Positions 1 through 5,622 of a stretch of DNA of 5,622 nucleotides are shown in pieces. The notes below the pieces were generated by a model. The model did not search any database, had not been told where the DNA came from, and saw nothing but the letters and a program-made list of their open reading frames with translations. Each line of letters starts with the position of its first letter. Position 1 is the stretch's first letter. The DNA is from Neisseriaceae bacterium. Lineage in GTDB: Bacteria; Pseudomonadota; Gammaproteobacteria; Burkholderiales; Neisseriaceae. Where the stretch lies: assembly GCA_017989485.1 (NCBI GenBank), contig JAGNPU010000148.1:1-5622 (forward strand). Direction: 5' to 3'. The translations under genes and the position numbers were made by a program.

Positions 1-28
1 CCCAAGGGCTGCGTTGTGGTTTCTGGCT

Positions 29-646
29 TTAGCCAAATGCTGCCATGCCCTCTTGCACCGCAGGGCGCGCGCCCACCCGCTCAAACCAGGCTTGGACATT
101 TGGGTAATCGGCCAAATCAATGCCCTGTTTGTCATGCGAATGCGCCCAAGGGTATAAGGCCATGTCGGGAATGGTGTAGTCTTGCCCCACCACGTAGTCT
201 TTGCCGGCCAGCTGGGTATTCAACACGCCATACAGGCGACGCCCCTCGGCATCGTAGCGATTCACGCCGTAAGGCACGACCTCAGGCGCATACACTTTAA
301 AGTGATGCAACTGCCCCAACATGGGCCCAAAGCCGCCCATTTGAAACATCAGCCACTGGATGGTGGCCCAGCGCTCATGCGTGGCCGCAGGCAAAAACTG
401 GCCATGCTTTTCGGCCAAATACAGCAAAATGGCGCCGCTTTCGGCCAACACCAATTCACCGCCTTCGGCGGCCGAATCGACCAAGACCGGAATTTTATGA
501 TTGGCATTGAGCGCCAAAAACTCGGGGGCAAACTGCTCGCCCTTAGCGATGTCGATGATTTTACAGGCATAAGACTGCTTTAATTCGGCCAATGCAATGC
601 TGATTTTGAACCCATTAGGGGTTCCTAAGCCATAAACGGTATACAT
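29..646 (-). CDS. yfcG: Nu-class glutathione S-transferase, YfcG-like disulfide-bond oxidoreductase
   Basis: Predicted cytosolic protein of 205 aa. The N-terminal thioredoxin-like half opens with YGLGTPNGFK, the TPNG motif of YfcG/YghU enzymes; Thr9 and Asn11 match the residues that in E. coli YfcG contact glutathione in place of a catalytic Tyr, Ser or Cys. KIPV (51-54) holds the cis-proline and ES (69-70) is the usual gamma-glutamyl contact. The helical C-terminal half contains a GGFGPMLGQLHHF stretch (104-116) typical of this subgroup and the N-capping motif DYTIPDMALYPW (156-167). Length is close to YfcG (about 215 aa). By family knowledge these enzymes bind two GSH or one GSSG and reduce disulfides, with weak classical transferase activity. 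The start has a good Shine-Dalgarno site (AAGGAA at 656-651) about 4-5 nt upstream. It is divergent from hemF across 122 bp. The physiological substrate cannot be told from sequence. Confidence 0.93.
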   Translation of the reverse strand: MYTVYGLGTPNGFKISIALAELKQSYACKIIDIAKGEQFAPEFLALNANHKIPVLVDSAAEGGELVLAESGAILLYLAEKHGQFLPAATHERWATIQWLMFQMGGFGPMLGQLHHFKVYAPEVVPYGVNRYDAEGRRLYGVLNTQLAGKDYVVGQDYTIPDMALYPWAHSHDKQGIDLADYPNVQAWFERVGARPAVQEGMAAFG

Positions 647-676
647 ATTCTTCCTTTCTTAAAGGTCAGTAAGGCA

Positions 677-701
677 CGTCGGCCTAACCATTAAACCGAC
701 G
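677..701. repeat. Small inverted repeat between the divergent GST and hemF genes
   Basis: CGTCGG (677-682) and CCGACG (696-701) are perfect inverted arms separated by 13 nt, in the 122-bp spacer between the two divergent genes. The position would suit an operator or a short mRNA hairpin in the GST leader. No U-tract follows, so it is not a terminator. A 6-bp dyad is easily found by chance, so this is only a marked site. Confidence 0.25.
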
Positions 702-731
702 CCAGACAACGCCTGATGGAACGAAATGCGT

Positions 732-737
732 TACAAT
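732..737 (+). promoter_or_regulatory. Possible -10 element of hemF
   Basis: TACAAT matches five of six bases of the sigma-70 -10 consensus and lies 31 bp before the hemF ATG, which would give a leader of about 25 nt. No TTGACA-like hexamer sits 16-18 bp upstream (the 17-bp position reads ACGCCT), so the promoter would be weak, activator-dependent or wrongly placed. The hemF ribosome site is also weak (GATGAG at 755-760). Confidence 0.3.
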
Positions 738-759
738 AGGCATTATTTTAAACCGATGA

Positions 760-1674
<915 letters not shown>

Positions 1675-1680
1675 AAATAA

Positions 1681-1710
1681 AAAAACAGGACGATGTCGTC
1701 CTGTTTTTTT
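1681..1710. terminator. Bidirectional rho-independent terminator between hemF and grxB
   Basis: Stem ACAGGACG (1685-1692), loop ATGT (1693-1696), stem CGTCCTGT (1697-1704). It is followed on the plus strand by seven T (1704-1710) and preceded by five A (1681-1685), so it reads as a terminator from both sides. It starts 6 nt after the hemF stop codon. On the minus strand it begins inside the grxB stop codon (1709-1711). Confidence 0.92.
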
Positions 1711-2356
1711 AAATCGCCACCGCATCGAAGAGCGGCACGCCGCTGCGCTCACTCATCTGTCGCCGGTAGGCGTCAATATTGGGCGGATACACCAGGCCTT
1801 TCACCATAGACAGGTTGCGCAGCACCGCAAACAAATGAATGTCGTCGACAGACAAAGCCCCGTTACAGGCTTCTGTTCCCAACATCAGCGTCGCCAAAAT
1901 CAACAGCTGTTGATTCATGTCTTGAATAAAGCCGGGCGCCATCTGCAGGCATTCGGTAAACGGCCCCAAATAATCTTGTTTTTTGCTGATGTAATACTGC
2001 CGTGCCGATTCGGTGGCAAACTCTTCTAGACCAATGTCGACGCAACGCGGCATCACCAGCTGGTGGACCAGCTTTTGGTTCTCGGCCAGCCACTGGCCAA
2101 TCTCTATCCGCACCGGACCGTTCAATACGGAAGCGCCATCCACGCCATCCACATAATGCACAATGTCCATGCTTTCCGGCATGAACGTGCCGTCGTCTGT
2201 TTCTAAAATGGGCAGCATTTTCTGCCCCACCATGCCTATGGGCGTGGCCTCATCGTCATTCATCAACACCTTAAGCGTCATCGGCCTGTTTTTCAGGCCA
2301 AAAATCATTCTTGCCTTCACGCAAAAAGGACAGTGATCATATACATACAGCTGCAT
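1709..2356 (-). CDS. grxB: Glutaredoxin 2 (GrxB, GST-fold glutaredoxin)
   Basis: GSH-dependent thiol-disulfide oxidoreductase with an N-terminal glutaredoxin domain and a helical GST-like C-terminal domain; cytosolic. With the chosen start the protein is 215 aa, the same length as E. coli Grx2, and begins MQLYVYDHCPFC. The active site is Cys9-Pro-Phe-Cys12 (E. coli has CPYC). FGLKNRP (19-25) and MVGQKMLPILETDDG (42-56), with cis-Pro49, are conserved, as is PESMDIVHYVD (60-70), which contacts the GSH gamma-glutamyl group. LSVDDIHLFAVLRNL is a conserved C-terminal stretch. A longer frame would start at 2413, but its 19 extra residues are unlike the family, and the inner ATG has AGGAG (2369-2365) 8 nt upstream. 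The SRPBCC gene lies 79 bp upstream in the same direction. The stop codon overlaps the terminator shared with hemF. Confidence 0.96.
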   Translation of the reverse strand: MQLYVYDHCPFCVKARMIFGLKNRPMTLKVLMNDDEATPIGMVGQKMLPILETDDGTFMPESMDIVHYVDGVDGASVLNGPVRIEIGQWLAENQKLVHQLVMPRCVDIGLEEFATESARQYYISKKQDYLGPFTECLQMAPGFIQDMNQQLLILATLMLGTEACNGALSVDDIHLFAVLRNLSMVKGLVYPPNIDAYRRQMSERSGVPLFDAVAI

Positions 2357-2377
2357 GGCGGTGACTCCTATGATGAT

Positions 2378-2395
2378 GCCGCCACGCAGGGCGGC
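2378..2395 (-). other. GC-rich hairpin just upstream of the grxB ribosome binding site
   Basis: GCCGCC (2378-2383) and GGCGGC (2390-2395) form a 6-bp all-GC stem with a 6-nt loop, in the 79-bp gap between the SRPBCC stop and the grxB start, ending 8 nt before the AGGAG site. No T-tract follows on the minus strand (ATCATC instead), so it is not a classical terminator. It could stabilise or modulate a shared mRNA; this is inference. Confidence 0.3.
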
Positions 2396-2435
2396 CCATC
2401 TCAAATAAAGCATTGAATGGCCCTAAACGCTCAGC

Positions 2436-2927
2436 CTAGGTGGCCGGCAACCAAGGGCTGAACTGGGCACGATAATCAGCGACCAGGGCATCAAACGACT
2501 CGGCGGCGTGATCACGCGCTCGGCCTTCCGCCACGTTTTTCAGCCGGCCTAGGCACAACCGCCAGCCCGCCACGTCTCTGGCCGAGTGGTCGCTCAAATG
2601 GCCTATACGTTCGGTAAACAGCAATCGGGTTTCCTGATCGCTCATGGGCTCTAGATAAAACGACACCAGGTCGTCGTCCCAATCAAAAGCCAGGTCTCGC
2701 TCTGGCTTAAAGCGCCTGATCGGCATTTTCACCAGGGCTTCGGGCAACATATTAAACAGCATGTGGCCATGCTCGGCCAGCTCGCCCACGGCCAGCTCGG
2801 GAAACCATTCGGCCAACAGGTCGTCGCTGCTTAAATAAGCCCAAATCTTCGCCACCGGCGCCGCCACAGTGCAGGATAAAAACACCATCACGCTGCCGTC
2901 GTCCTGTTTTTCAATATTGATTAACAT
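2436..2927 (-). CDS. SRPBCC / AHSA1-like START-fold domain protein
   Basis: Predicted soluble protein of 163 aa without signal peptide or membrane segment. The pattern is that of small single-domain SRPBCC (START/Bet v1-fold) proteins of the AHSA1 type: a first beta-strand region leading to CTVAAPVAKIWAYLSSDDLLAEWFPE (19-44), where the helix after the first strand carries the W/F residues typical of these proteins; later strands (SFYLEP, 89-94; TRLLFTERIG, 100-109); and a long C-terminal helix around DVAGWRLCLGRLKNVAEGR (118-136), matching the usual GW-x(3-4)-L-x-x-L pattern. Such domains bind hydrophobic ligands or act as chaperone cofactors; the ligand here is unknown. The longest frame starts at 3041, but the ATG at 2927 has a strong GGGAGG (2937-2932) 4 nt upstream and starts just before the domain. 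It lies between phoU's terminator and grxB and may be co-transcribed with grxB. Confidence 0.82.
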   Translation of the reverse strand: MLINIEKQDDGSVMVFLSCTVAAPVAKIWAYLSSDDLLAEWFPELAVGELAEHGHMLFNMLPEALVKMPIRRFKPERDLAFDWDDDLVSFYLEPMSDQETRLLFTERIGHLSDHSARDVAGWRLCLGRLKNVAEGRARDHAAESFDALVADYRAQFSPWLPAT

Positions 2928-2977
2928 GATGCCTCCCTTTAGGTTAAACATCAGGCGACTCGCCACCTTACCCTTTG

Positions 2978-3006
2978 ATTCTAATCCAAGCGTCGGGTTT
3001 AGGGAA
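2978..3006 (-). promoter_or_regulatory. Possible promoter for the SRPBCC gene
   Basis: On the minus strand TAGAAT (2983-2978) matches five of six -10 bases. Seventeen bp upstream lies TTCCCT (3006-3001), a poor -35. The site falls between the phoU terminator and the SRPBCC start, where a promoter is expected because phoU transcripts should end upstream of it. The resulting leader would be roughly 40-45 nt. The match is weak. Confidence 0.28.
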
Positions 3007-3043
3007 TCCTTATTGGGCATATTTTGATCTGCGTCCCCCATAG

Positions 3044-3067
3044 AAAAAGGTGGGCCCTAGGCCCACC
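3044..3067 (-). terminator. Rho-independent terminator of phoU
   Basis: Stem GGTGGGCC (3067-3060 on the minus strand) and GGCCCACC (3056-3049) with a 3-nt loop, followed on the minus strand by five T (3048-3044). It lies 30 nt past the phoU stop and separates phoU from the SRPBCC-grxB pair. On the plus strand there is no T-tract, so it acts in one direction. Confidence 0.88.
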
Positions 3068-3097
3068 CTTGACGCGCATGCCGTGACGGCCATGGCC

Positions 3098-3793
3098 TTA
3101 CATGATTTTTTTCATTTCATCCAGGCTGACGTGACGCACGTCCACGCCCTTGGCCAGATACACCACGTGTTCGGTGATGTTTTTGGCGTGATCGCCCACC
3201 CGCTCGATGGCCTTGAGCATGAACAACACATCGATTAAGGCGCCAATCGTCCGTGGGTCTTCCATCATATAGGTCACCAATAGGCGCAGCTGATTATGGT
3301 ATTCCTGATCCAAATGCTCGTCGGTTTCCTTCAGCTCAACCGCCGCACTGGTGTCCAAGCGGGCAAATGCGTCTAGTGATCGACGCAACATGGCCAAGGC
3401 CATGGCCGCCATGCGGTTAAAGTCATAAAACTGAGCCGGCTTGACGTCACGCTGGCTCAATAACTGGTGGCCTTTGCTCGCCACCTTCTTGACCTCATCC
3501 CCAATGCGCTCTAAGTCGACGATGACGCGAGACACCGTCAACACCAAACGCAGATCGCCGGCCGCCGGCTGACGTCGGGCAATGATGAGCTGACACTCAT
3601 CGTCGATGCTCACCTCCATCGCGTTGATCGCGGCATCCGCCACCCCAGCAGCCAAAAGGGGCTCTAGGCTACCGGCCTCTAGCGCCGCCATGGTTTGGCT
3701 TAGCTGTTGCTCAACCAAGCCGCCCATTTGCAACACTTTGCTTCTGACGTTTTCTAACTCACTGTGGAACTGTTTTGAAATGTGCTCAGCCAT
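3098..3793 (-). CDS. phoU: Phosphate-specific transport system accessory protein PhoU
   Basis: Cytosolic negative regulator of the Pho regulon; in known systems it links the PstSCAB phosphate transporter to the PhoR sensor kinase and limits phosphate uptake. The 231-aa product has the two PhoU helical-bundle repeats, each with its metal-binding E/D-xxx-D type motif: DLERIGDEVKKVA (93-105) and AIERVGDHAKNITEHVVYLAKG (195-216). RQPAAGDLRLVL (74-85) and DPRTIGALIDVLFMLKAIER (179-198) are also typical. The start MAEHISKQFHSELENVR is that of PhoU proteins. A longer frame from 3931 adds 46 unrelated residues and would translate through the promoter and Pho box, so it is rejected. GAGG (3802-3799) lies about 5 nt upstream. 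No pst, phoB or phoR gene is adjacent in the window; the gene has its own Pho box and its own terminator. Confidence 0.96.
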   Translation of the reverse strand: MAEHISKQFHSELENVRSKVLQMGGLVEQQLSQTMAALEAGSLEPLLAAGVADAAINAMEVSIDDECQLIIARRQPAAGDLRLVLTVSRVIVDLERIGDEVKKVASKGHQLLSQRDVKPAQFYDFNRMAAMALAMLRRSLDAFARLDTSAAVELKETDEHLDQEYHNQLRLLVTYMMEDPRTIGALIDVLFMLKAIERVGDHAKNITEHVVYLAKGVDVRHVSLDEMKKIM

Positions 3794-3835
3794 ACCGCCC
3801 TCGTTGACAAAATAATTCGTTTCGATAATGCCCAT

Positions 3836-3869
3836 AGTGTAAGCGGCAATCATGACAATTTTGTGACAG
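3836..3869 (-). promoter_or_regulatory. Pho box and -10 element of phoU
   Basis: Reading the minus strand, CTGTCACAAAATTGTCAT (3869-3852) is two 7-bp direct repeats (CTGTCAC, TTGTCAT) separated by AAAA: the 7-4-7 layout of a PhoB-binding Pho box, close to CTGTCAT-N4-CTGTCAT. After exactly 10 bp comes TACACT (3841-3836), a four-of-six -10 hexamer, and there is no separate -35. This is the arrangement of PhoB-activated promoters, in which the box replaces the -35. The start of transcription would fall near 3829, giving a leader of about 36 nt before the phoU ATG. PhoB-dependent induction in phosphate starvation is inferred. Confidence 0.82.
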
Positions 3870-4025
3870 CCGTGATGTTCTTGTCGCAACTCAGCCATAT
3901 TATCGACATAATGCCCCTGCCTCAACCCCATGGGTTAAGCCCCTCGATCAAAATCACCCTGCCTCGCTCAGGCAGCACGTCAACCCTGGGGTTCTTAATC
4001 CGGCACATTCATTCACCGCTTGATC

Positions 4026-4034
4026 TTATCCACA
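4026..4034 (+). promoter_or_regulatory. Perfect DnaA box
   Basis: TTATCCACA is identical to the high-affinity DnaA-binding consensus. A GATC (4022-4025) directly precedes it. A second perfect copy lies in the opposite orientation 490 bp away at 4524-4532, and the two share flanking bases (CTTATCCACAG). Matching the 9-mer does not prove binding. Confidence 0.5.
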
Positions 4035-4035
4035 G

Positions 4036-4060
4036 CCGTTTGCGCCGTGCTGTCAAACGG
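4036..4060. repeat. Inverted repeat next to the DnaA box
   Basis: CCGTTTG (4036-4042) and CAAACGG (4054-4060) are perfect 7-bp inverted arms around an 11-nt loop, starting 1 bp after the DnaA box at 4026-4034. There is no T-tract, so termination is unlikely. Its role is unknown. Confidence 0.4.
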
Positions 4061-4158
4061 TGCTGAAGAATGCCGCCGTAGGCCAGTTGCTCTGGACAAA
4101 CGCCAGACAGGCATCGACCTTGCCCAAGTCGGGGTTAACAGGCCAAACCCGCCCTCGC

Positions 4159-4186
4159 CGTCATCCTCGCGCAGGCGGGGGTCCAG
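4159..4186. repeat. Degenerate dRS3-like palindromic repeat
   Basis: This 28-bp stretch differs, by my recollection, at about four positions from the common repeat built on ATTCCC-N8-GGGAAT that is abundant in Neisseria (dRS3) and in related forms in other proteobacteria. The core can fold as ATCCTCGC (4163-4170) with GCGGGGGT (4175-4182) around a GCAG loop, with two G-T pairs where the canonical arms are Watson-Crick. Only one copy is in the window. It appears to be a decayed copy. Confidence 0.5.
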
Positions 4187-4243
4187 AAATCGCTGACCGT
4201 GAGGAGATGGCCCCCTATTGACCGCCTATAAACCCTGGCTCAC

Positions 4244-4315
4244 CTAGGGTCAGCATGCCGTAAACTGGGTCAAGCGCAGCGGATCCACGGCTTCACCACC
4301 AAAGCCAACCCCCAT
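4244..4315 (+). repeat. REP-like repeat unit A (degenerate)
   Basis: First of three related units. It runs from CTAGG to CCAT. Positions 4249-4301 align without gaps to 4372-4424 of unit B with nine mismatches in 53 bases by hand count. An 18-bp core (4266-4283) is identical to 4389-4406. The palindrome arms are damaged (CTGGGTC and GATCCACG instead of CGTGGGTC and GACCCACG) and GTAG has become GTAA. Most differences from unit B are C/G to T/A changes, as in a decaying copy. Confidence 0.6.
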
Positions 4316-4359
4316 GGGTCGCGACCCACGCTACGCCAGAAGGGACATAAGCAAACCAT
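4316..4359 (+). repeat. REP-like repeat unit C (truncated, loop deleted)
   Basis: The unit directly follows unit A. TGGGTCGCGACCCA (4315-4328) is a perfect 14-bp palindrome equal to the unit B arms without most of the 10-nt loop. The right flank, from CGCCAG (4334) to CAAACCAT (4359), repeats the right flank of unit B (4417-4442) with a few substitutions. Read on the minus strand it also shows GTAG (4334-4331) before the palindrome, so it can be seen as an inverted copy facing away from unit B. Confidence 0.55.
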
Positions 4360-4366
4360 AGTTTAT

Positions 4367-4442
4367 CTAGAGCCAGCGTGCCGTAGCGTGGGTCAAGCGC
4401 AGCGGACCCACGGCCTCGCCAGCAGAAACATAAACAAACCAT
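4367..4442 (+). repeat. REP-like repeat unit B (best preserved)
   Basis: GTAG (4383-4386) is followed at once by CGTGGGTC (4387-4394), loop AAGCGCAGCG (4395-4404) and GACCCACG (4405-4412), a perfect 8-bp stem. A GTAG tetranucleotide at the foot of a GC-rich hairpin is the layout of REP elements mobilised by RAYT (TnpA-REP, Y1 family) transposases. The flanks match units A and C. No RAYT gene is in the window. Assignment to the REP class is inference from architecture. Confidence 0.6.
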
Positions 4443-4523
4443 GACGGATGAACAACGGCGGTTCCTGTTCCCCTCCCAACCCACCGTACGCATTGCCATG
4501 GCGCACTCAGCCACAAAACCGCC

Positions 4524-4548
4524 TGTGGATAAGATAAGTTGTGCACAA
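4524..4548 (-). promoter_or_regulatory. Perfect DnaA box with adjacent DnaA-like palindrome
   Basis: TGTGGATAA (4524-4532) is the complement of TTATCCACA, the high-affinity DnaA box. Six bp further, TTGTGCACAA (4539-4548) is a perfect 10-bp palindrome whose two overlapping 9-mers each miss TTATNCACA by one base. The pair lies just downstream of the holC terminator. This spacing resembles DnaA-box clusters, but there are too few boxes for a normal oriC. Confidence 0.5.
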
Positions 4549-4553
4549 GCCAT

Positions 4554-4580
4554 AAAAACAGCCGCCCATCAGGCGGCTGT
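4554..4580 (-). terminator. Rho-independent terminator of the pepA-holC operon
   Basis: Minus strand: ACAGCCGCC (4580-4572), 5-nt loop, GGCGGCTGT (4566-4558), then five T (4558-4554). It starts 21 nt after the holC stop. The 9-bp GC-rich stem and T-run make it strong and directional. Confidence 0.93.
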
Positions 4581-4601
4581 TGCATGGCTCACACGTCATC
4601 C

Positions 4602-5048
4602 CTAGCGCATATGGCCCATATTGTGATGCTCAATCGTAAAGCCCGCCTCGCGGTAGGCCTTAAAGCGATCGCGCGCGGCGGCAAGGTCGTCCTCATCCGG
4701 CCCGACGATTTCCAACACCCGCTGATAATGCACCACCTCATGGACATAGGCTTCGCTCAGGTTCAAAATCACCGTCGGCAAGTCCGCCCGATCGGGCAGC
4801 GCCTGCTCGGCGCCCAATAATATGGGCGCAAACTCAGCCTGCCCGGCTTCGATCACCGCTGCCACCAATTCATGCGGCAAAAAGCTTTCCGGCACCAAAC
4901 TCCACAGCTGATGGTCTAGCTGCTGAAGCATGGCGTCGTCTGGCAACCACACCAACAGCGGCTCGCCTTTGTCGTACACGGTTTTGACCAGCTTAAACAC
5001 AAAAGACAGGCGGTTATGCACATGGGTATAAAATGTGACGGTACGCAT
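4602..5048 (-). CDS. holC: DNA polymerase III chi subunit
   Basis: Chi is the clamp-loader accessory subunit that, with psi (HolD), joins DNA polymerase III to single-strand binding protein at the replication fork. The 148-aa product matches the family length (E. coli 147 aa). It starts MRTVTFYTH, like the MKNATFY start of E. coli chi. It has LDHQLWSLVPESFLPHEL (44-61; E. coli LDEALWARPAESFVPHNL) and the C-terminal RDRFKAYREAGF (126-137; E. coli RERYKAYRVAGF). The ATG lies 2 nt after the pepA stop and no clear Shine-Dalgarno sequence precedes it, so translational coupling to pepA is likely. In E. coli pepA-holC is followed by valS; here a terminator and a repeat-rich spacer follow instead. 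A TTATGCACA (5014-5022) inside the gene is a further weak DnaA-box match. Confidence 0.95.
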   Translation of the reverse strand: MRTVTFYTHVHNRLSFVFKLVKTVYDKGEPLLVWLPDDAMLQQLDHQLWSLVPESFLPHELVAAVIEAGQAEFAPILLGAEQALPDRADLPTVILNLSEAYVHEVVHYQRVLEIVGPDEDDLAAARDRFKAYREAGFTIEHHNMGHMR

Positions 5049-5050
5049 GC

Positions 5051-5622
<572 letters not shown>

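Larger units (their letters stand above)
3870..4553. other. Long non-coding spacer between phoU and holC
   Basis: About 680 bp hold no credible gene: the reading frames present are short, on both strands, lack plausible ribosome sites and resemble no family I know. The stretch contains small dyads (for example CTGCCT at 3959-3964 with AGGCAG at 3970-3975), two perfect DnaA boxes, a dRS3-like hairpin and a three-unit degenerate repeat array, listed separately. It sounds like a place where mobile palindromes accumulated. It contains no tRNA, rRNA or riboswitch that I can recognise. Confidence 0.7.

Noticed and set aside
182..583. Plus-strand 133-codon frame opposite the GST gene
   Set aside because: Antisense shadow of a clearly recognisable GST; no ribosome site or domain.
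2357..2413. A 19-residue N-terminal extension of GrxB from an upstream start
   Set aside because: The inner start gives exactly the E. coli Grx2 length, begins directly at the conserved first strand and has a well-spaced AGGAG; the extension is not family-like and overlaps a hairpin.
2928..3041. A 38-residue N-terminal extension of the SRPBCC protein
   Set aside because: It would start next to the phoU terminator and translate the likely promoter region; the inner ATG has the strong GGGAGG site.
3794..3931. A 46-residue N-terminal extension of PhoU
   Set aside because: It translates through the Pho box and -10 element and has no similarity to PhoU N-termini.
3957..3976. Terminator for a transcript entering from upstream of phoU
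   Set aside because: The CTGCCT/AGGCAG stem has only 6 bp and on the minus strand is followed by GGTGATTTTG rather than an uninterrupted T-run; too weak to call.
3782..4066. Plus-strand 94-codon frame across the phoU promoter
   Set aside because: No ribosome site, no recognisable domain, and it overlaps the phoU start and Pho box.
4244..4442. A CRISPR array
   Set aside because: Repeats are few, degenerate, unevenly spaced (offsets 83 and 123 bp), have similar flanks rather than unique spacers, and no cas gene is present.
4293..4585. Minus-strand frames of 72-86 codons through the repeat array
   Set aside because: The peptides are translated palindromic repeats plus terminator sequence; no family resemblance and no ribosome site.
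3932..4601. A chromosomal replication origin (oriC)
   Set aside because: Only two perfect DnaA boxes, far apart, no obvious AT-rich unwinding region and no dnaA, dnaN, gidA, rpmH or parAB nearby. Kept only as a DnaA-box finding.

Overview
The window looks like ordinary chromosomal DNA of a betaproteobacterium, with Neisseriales the best guess. The proteins resemble enterobacterial and neisserial housekeeping proteins (HemF, GrxB, PhoU, HolC, PepA), base composition is moderately GC-rich, and one spacer repeat resembles the neisserial dRS3 family. The taxonomic call is inference from remembered family sequences; nothing in the window fixes a genus.

Layout. (1) 29-646, minus: a YfcG-like nu-class glutathione S-transferase, divergent from (2) hemF, 769-1674, plus, the only plus-strand gene, encoding oxygen-dependent coproporphyrinogen III oxidase. 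(3) hemF converges on grxB (1709-2356, minus, glutaredoxin 2), and a compact A/T-flanked hairpin between them can terminate both. (4) An SRPBCC/AHSA1-like protein (2436-2927, minus) lies upstream of grxB in the same direction, perhaps in one transcript. (5) phoU (3098-3793, minus) is a single-gene unit with its own terminator and a well-formed Pho box placed 10 bp before a -10 hexamer. (6) 3870-4553 is a long non-coding spacer holding two perfect DnaA boxes, a near-palindromic DnaA-like site, a dRS3-like hairpin and a degenerate tandem array of REP-like palindromes. (7) holC (4602-5048, minus, DNA polymerase III chi) starts 2 nt after the stop of pepA (5051 to the window edge, minus, leucyl aminopeptidase, 5' part missing) and ends at a strong terminator.

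The genes do not form one pathway. Two thiol/glutathione enzymes (YfcG-like GST and GrxB) flank hemF. PhoU links to phosphate signalling. pepA-holC is a conserved pair also known from E. coli. I found no defence system, transposase, phage gene, tRNA, rRNA or CRISPR array. The part most worth a second look is the 3.8-4.6 kb spacer.

Starts were moved inward from the longest reading frame for grxB, the SRPBCC gene and phoU, based on family alignment from memory and on Shine-Dalgarno sites.
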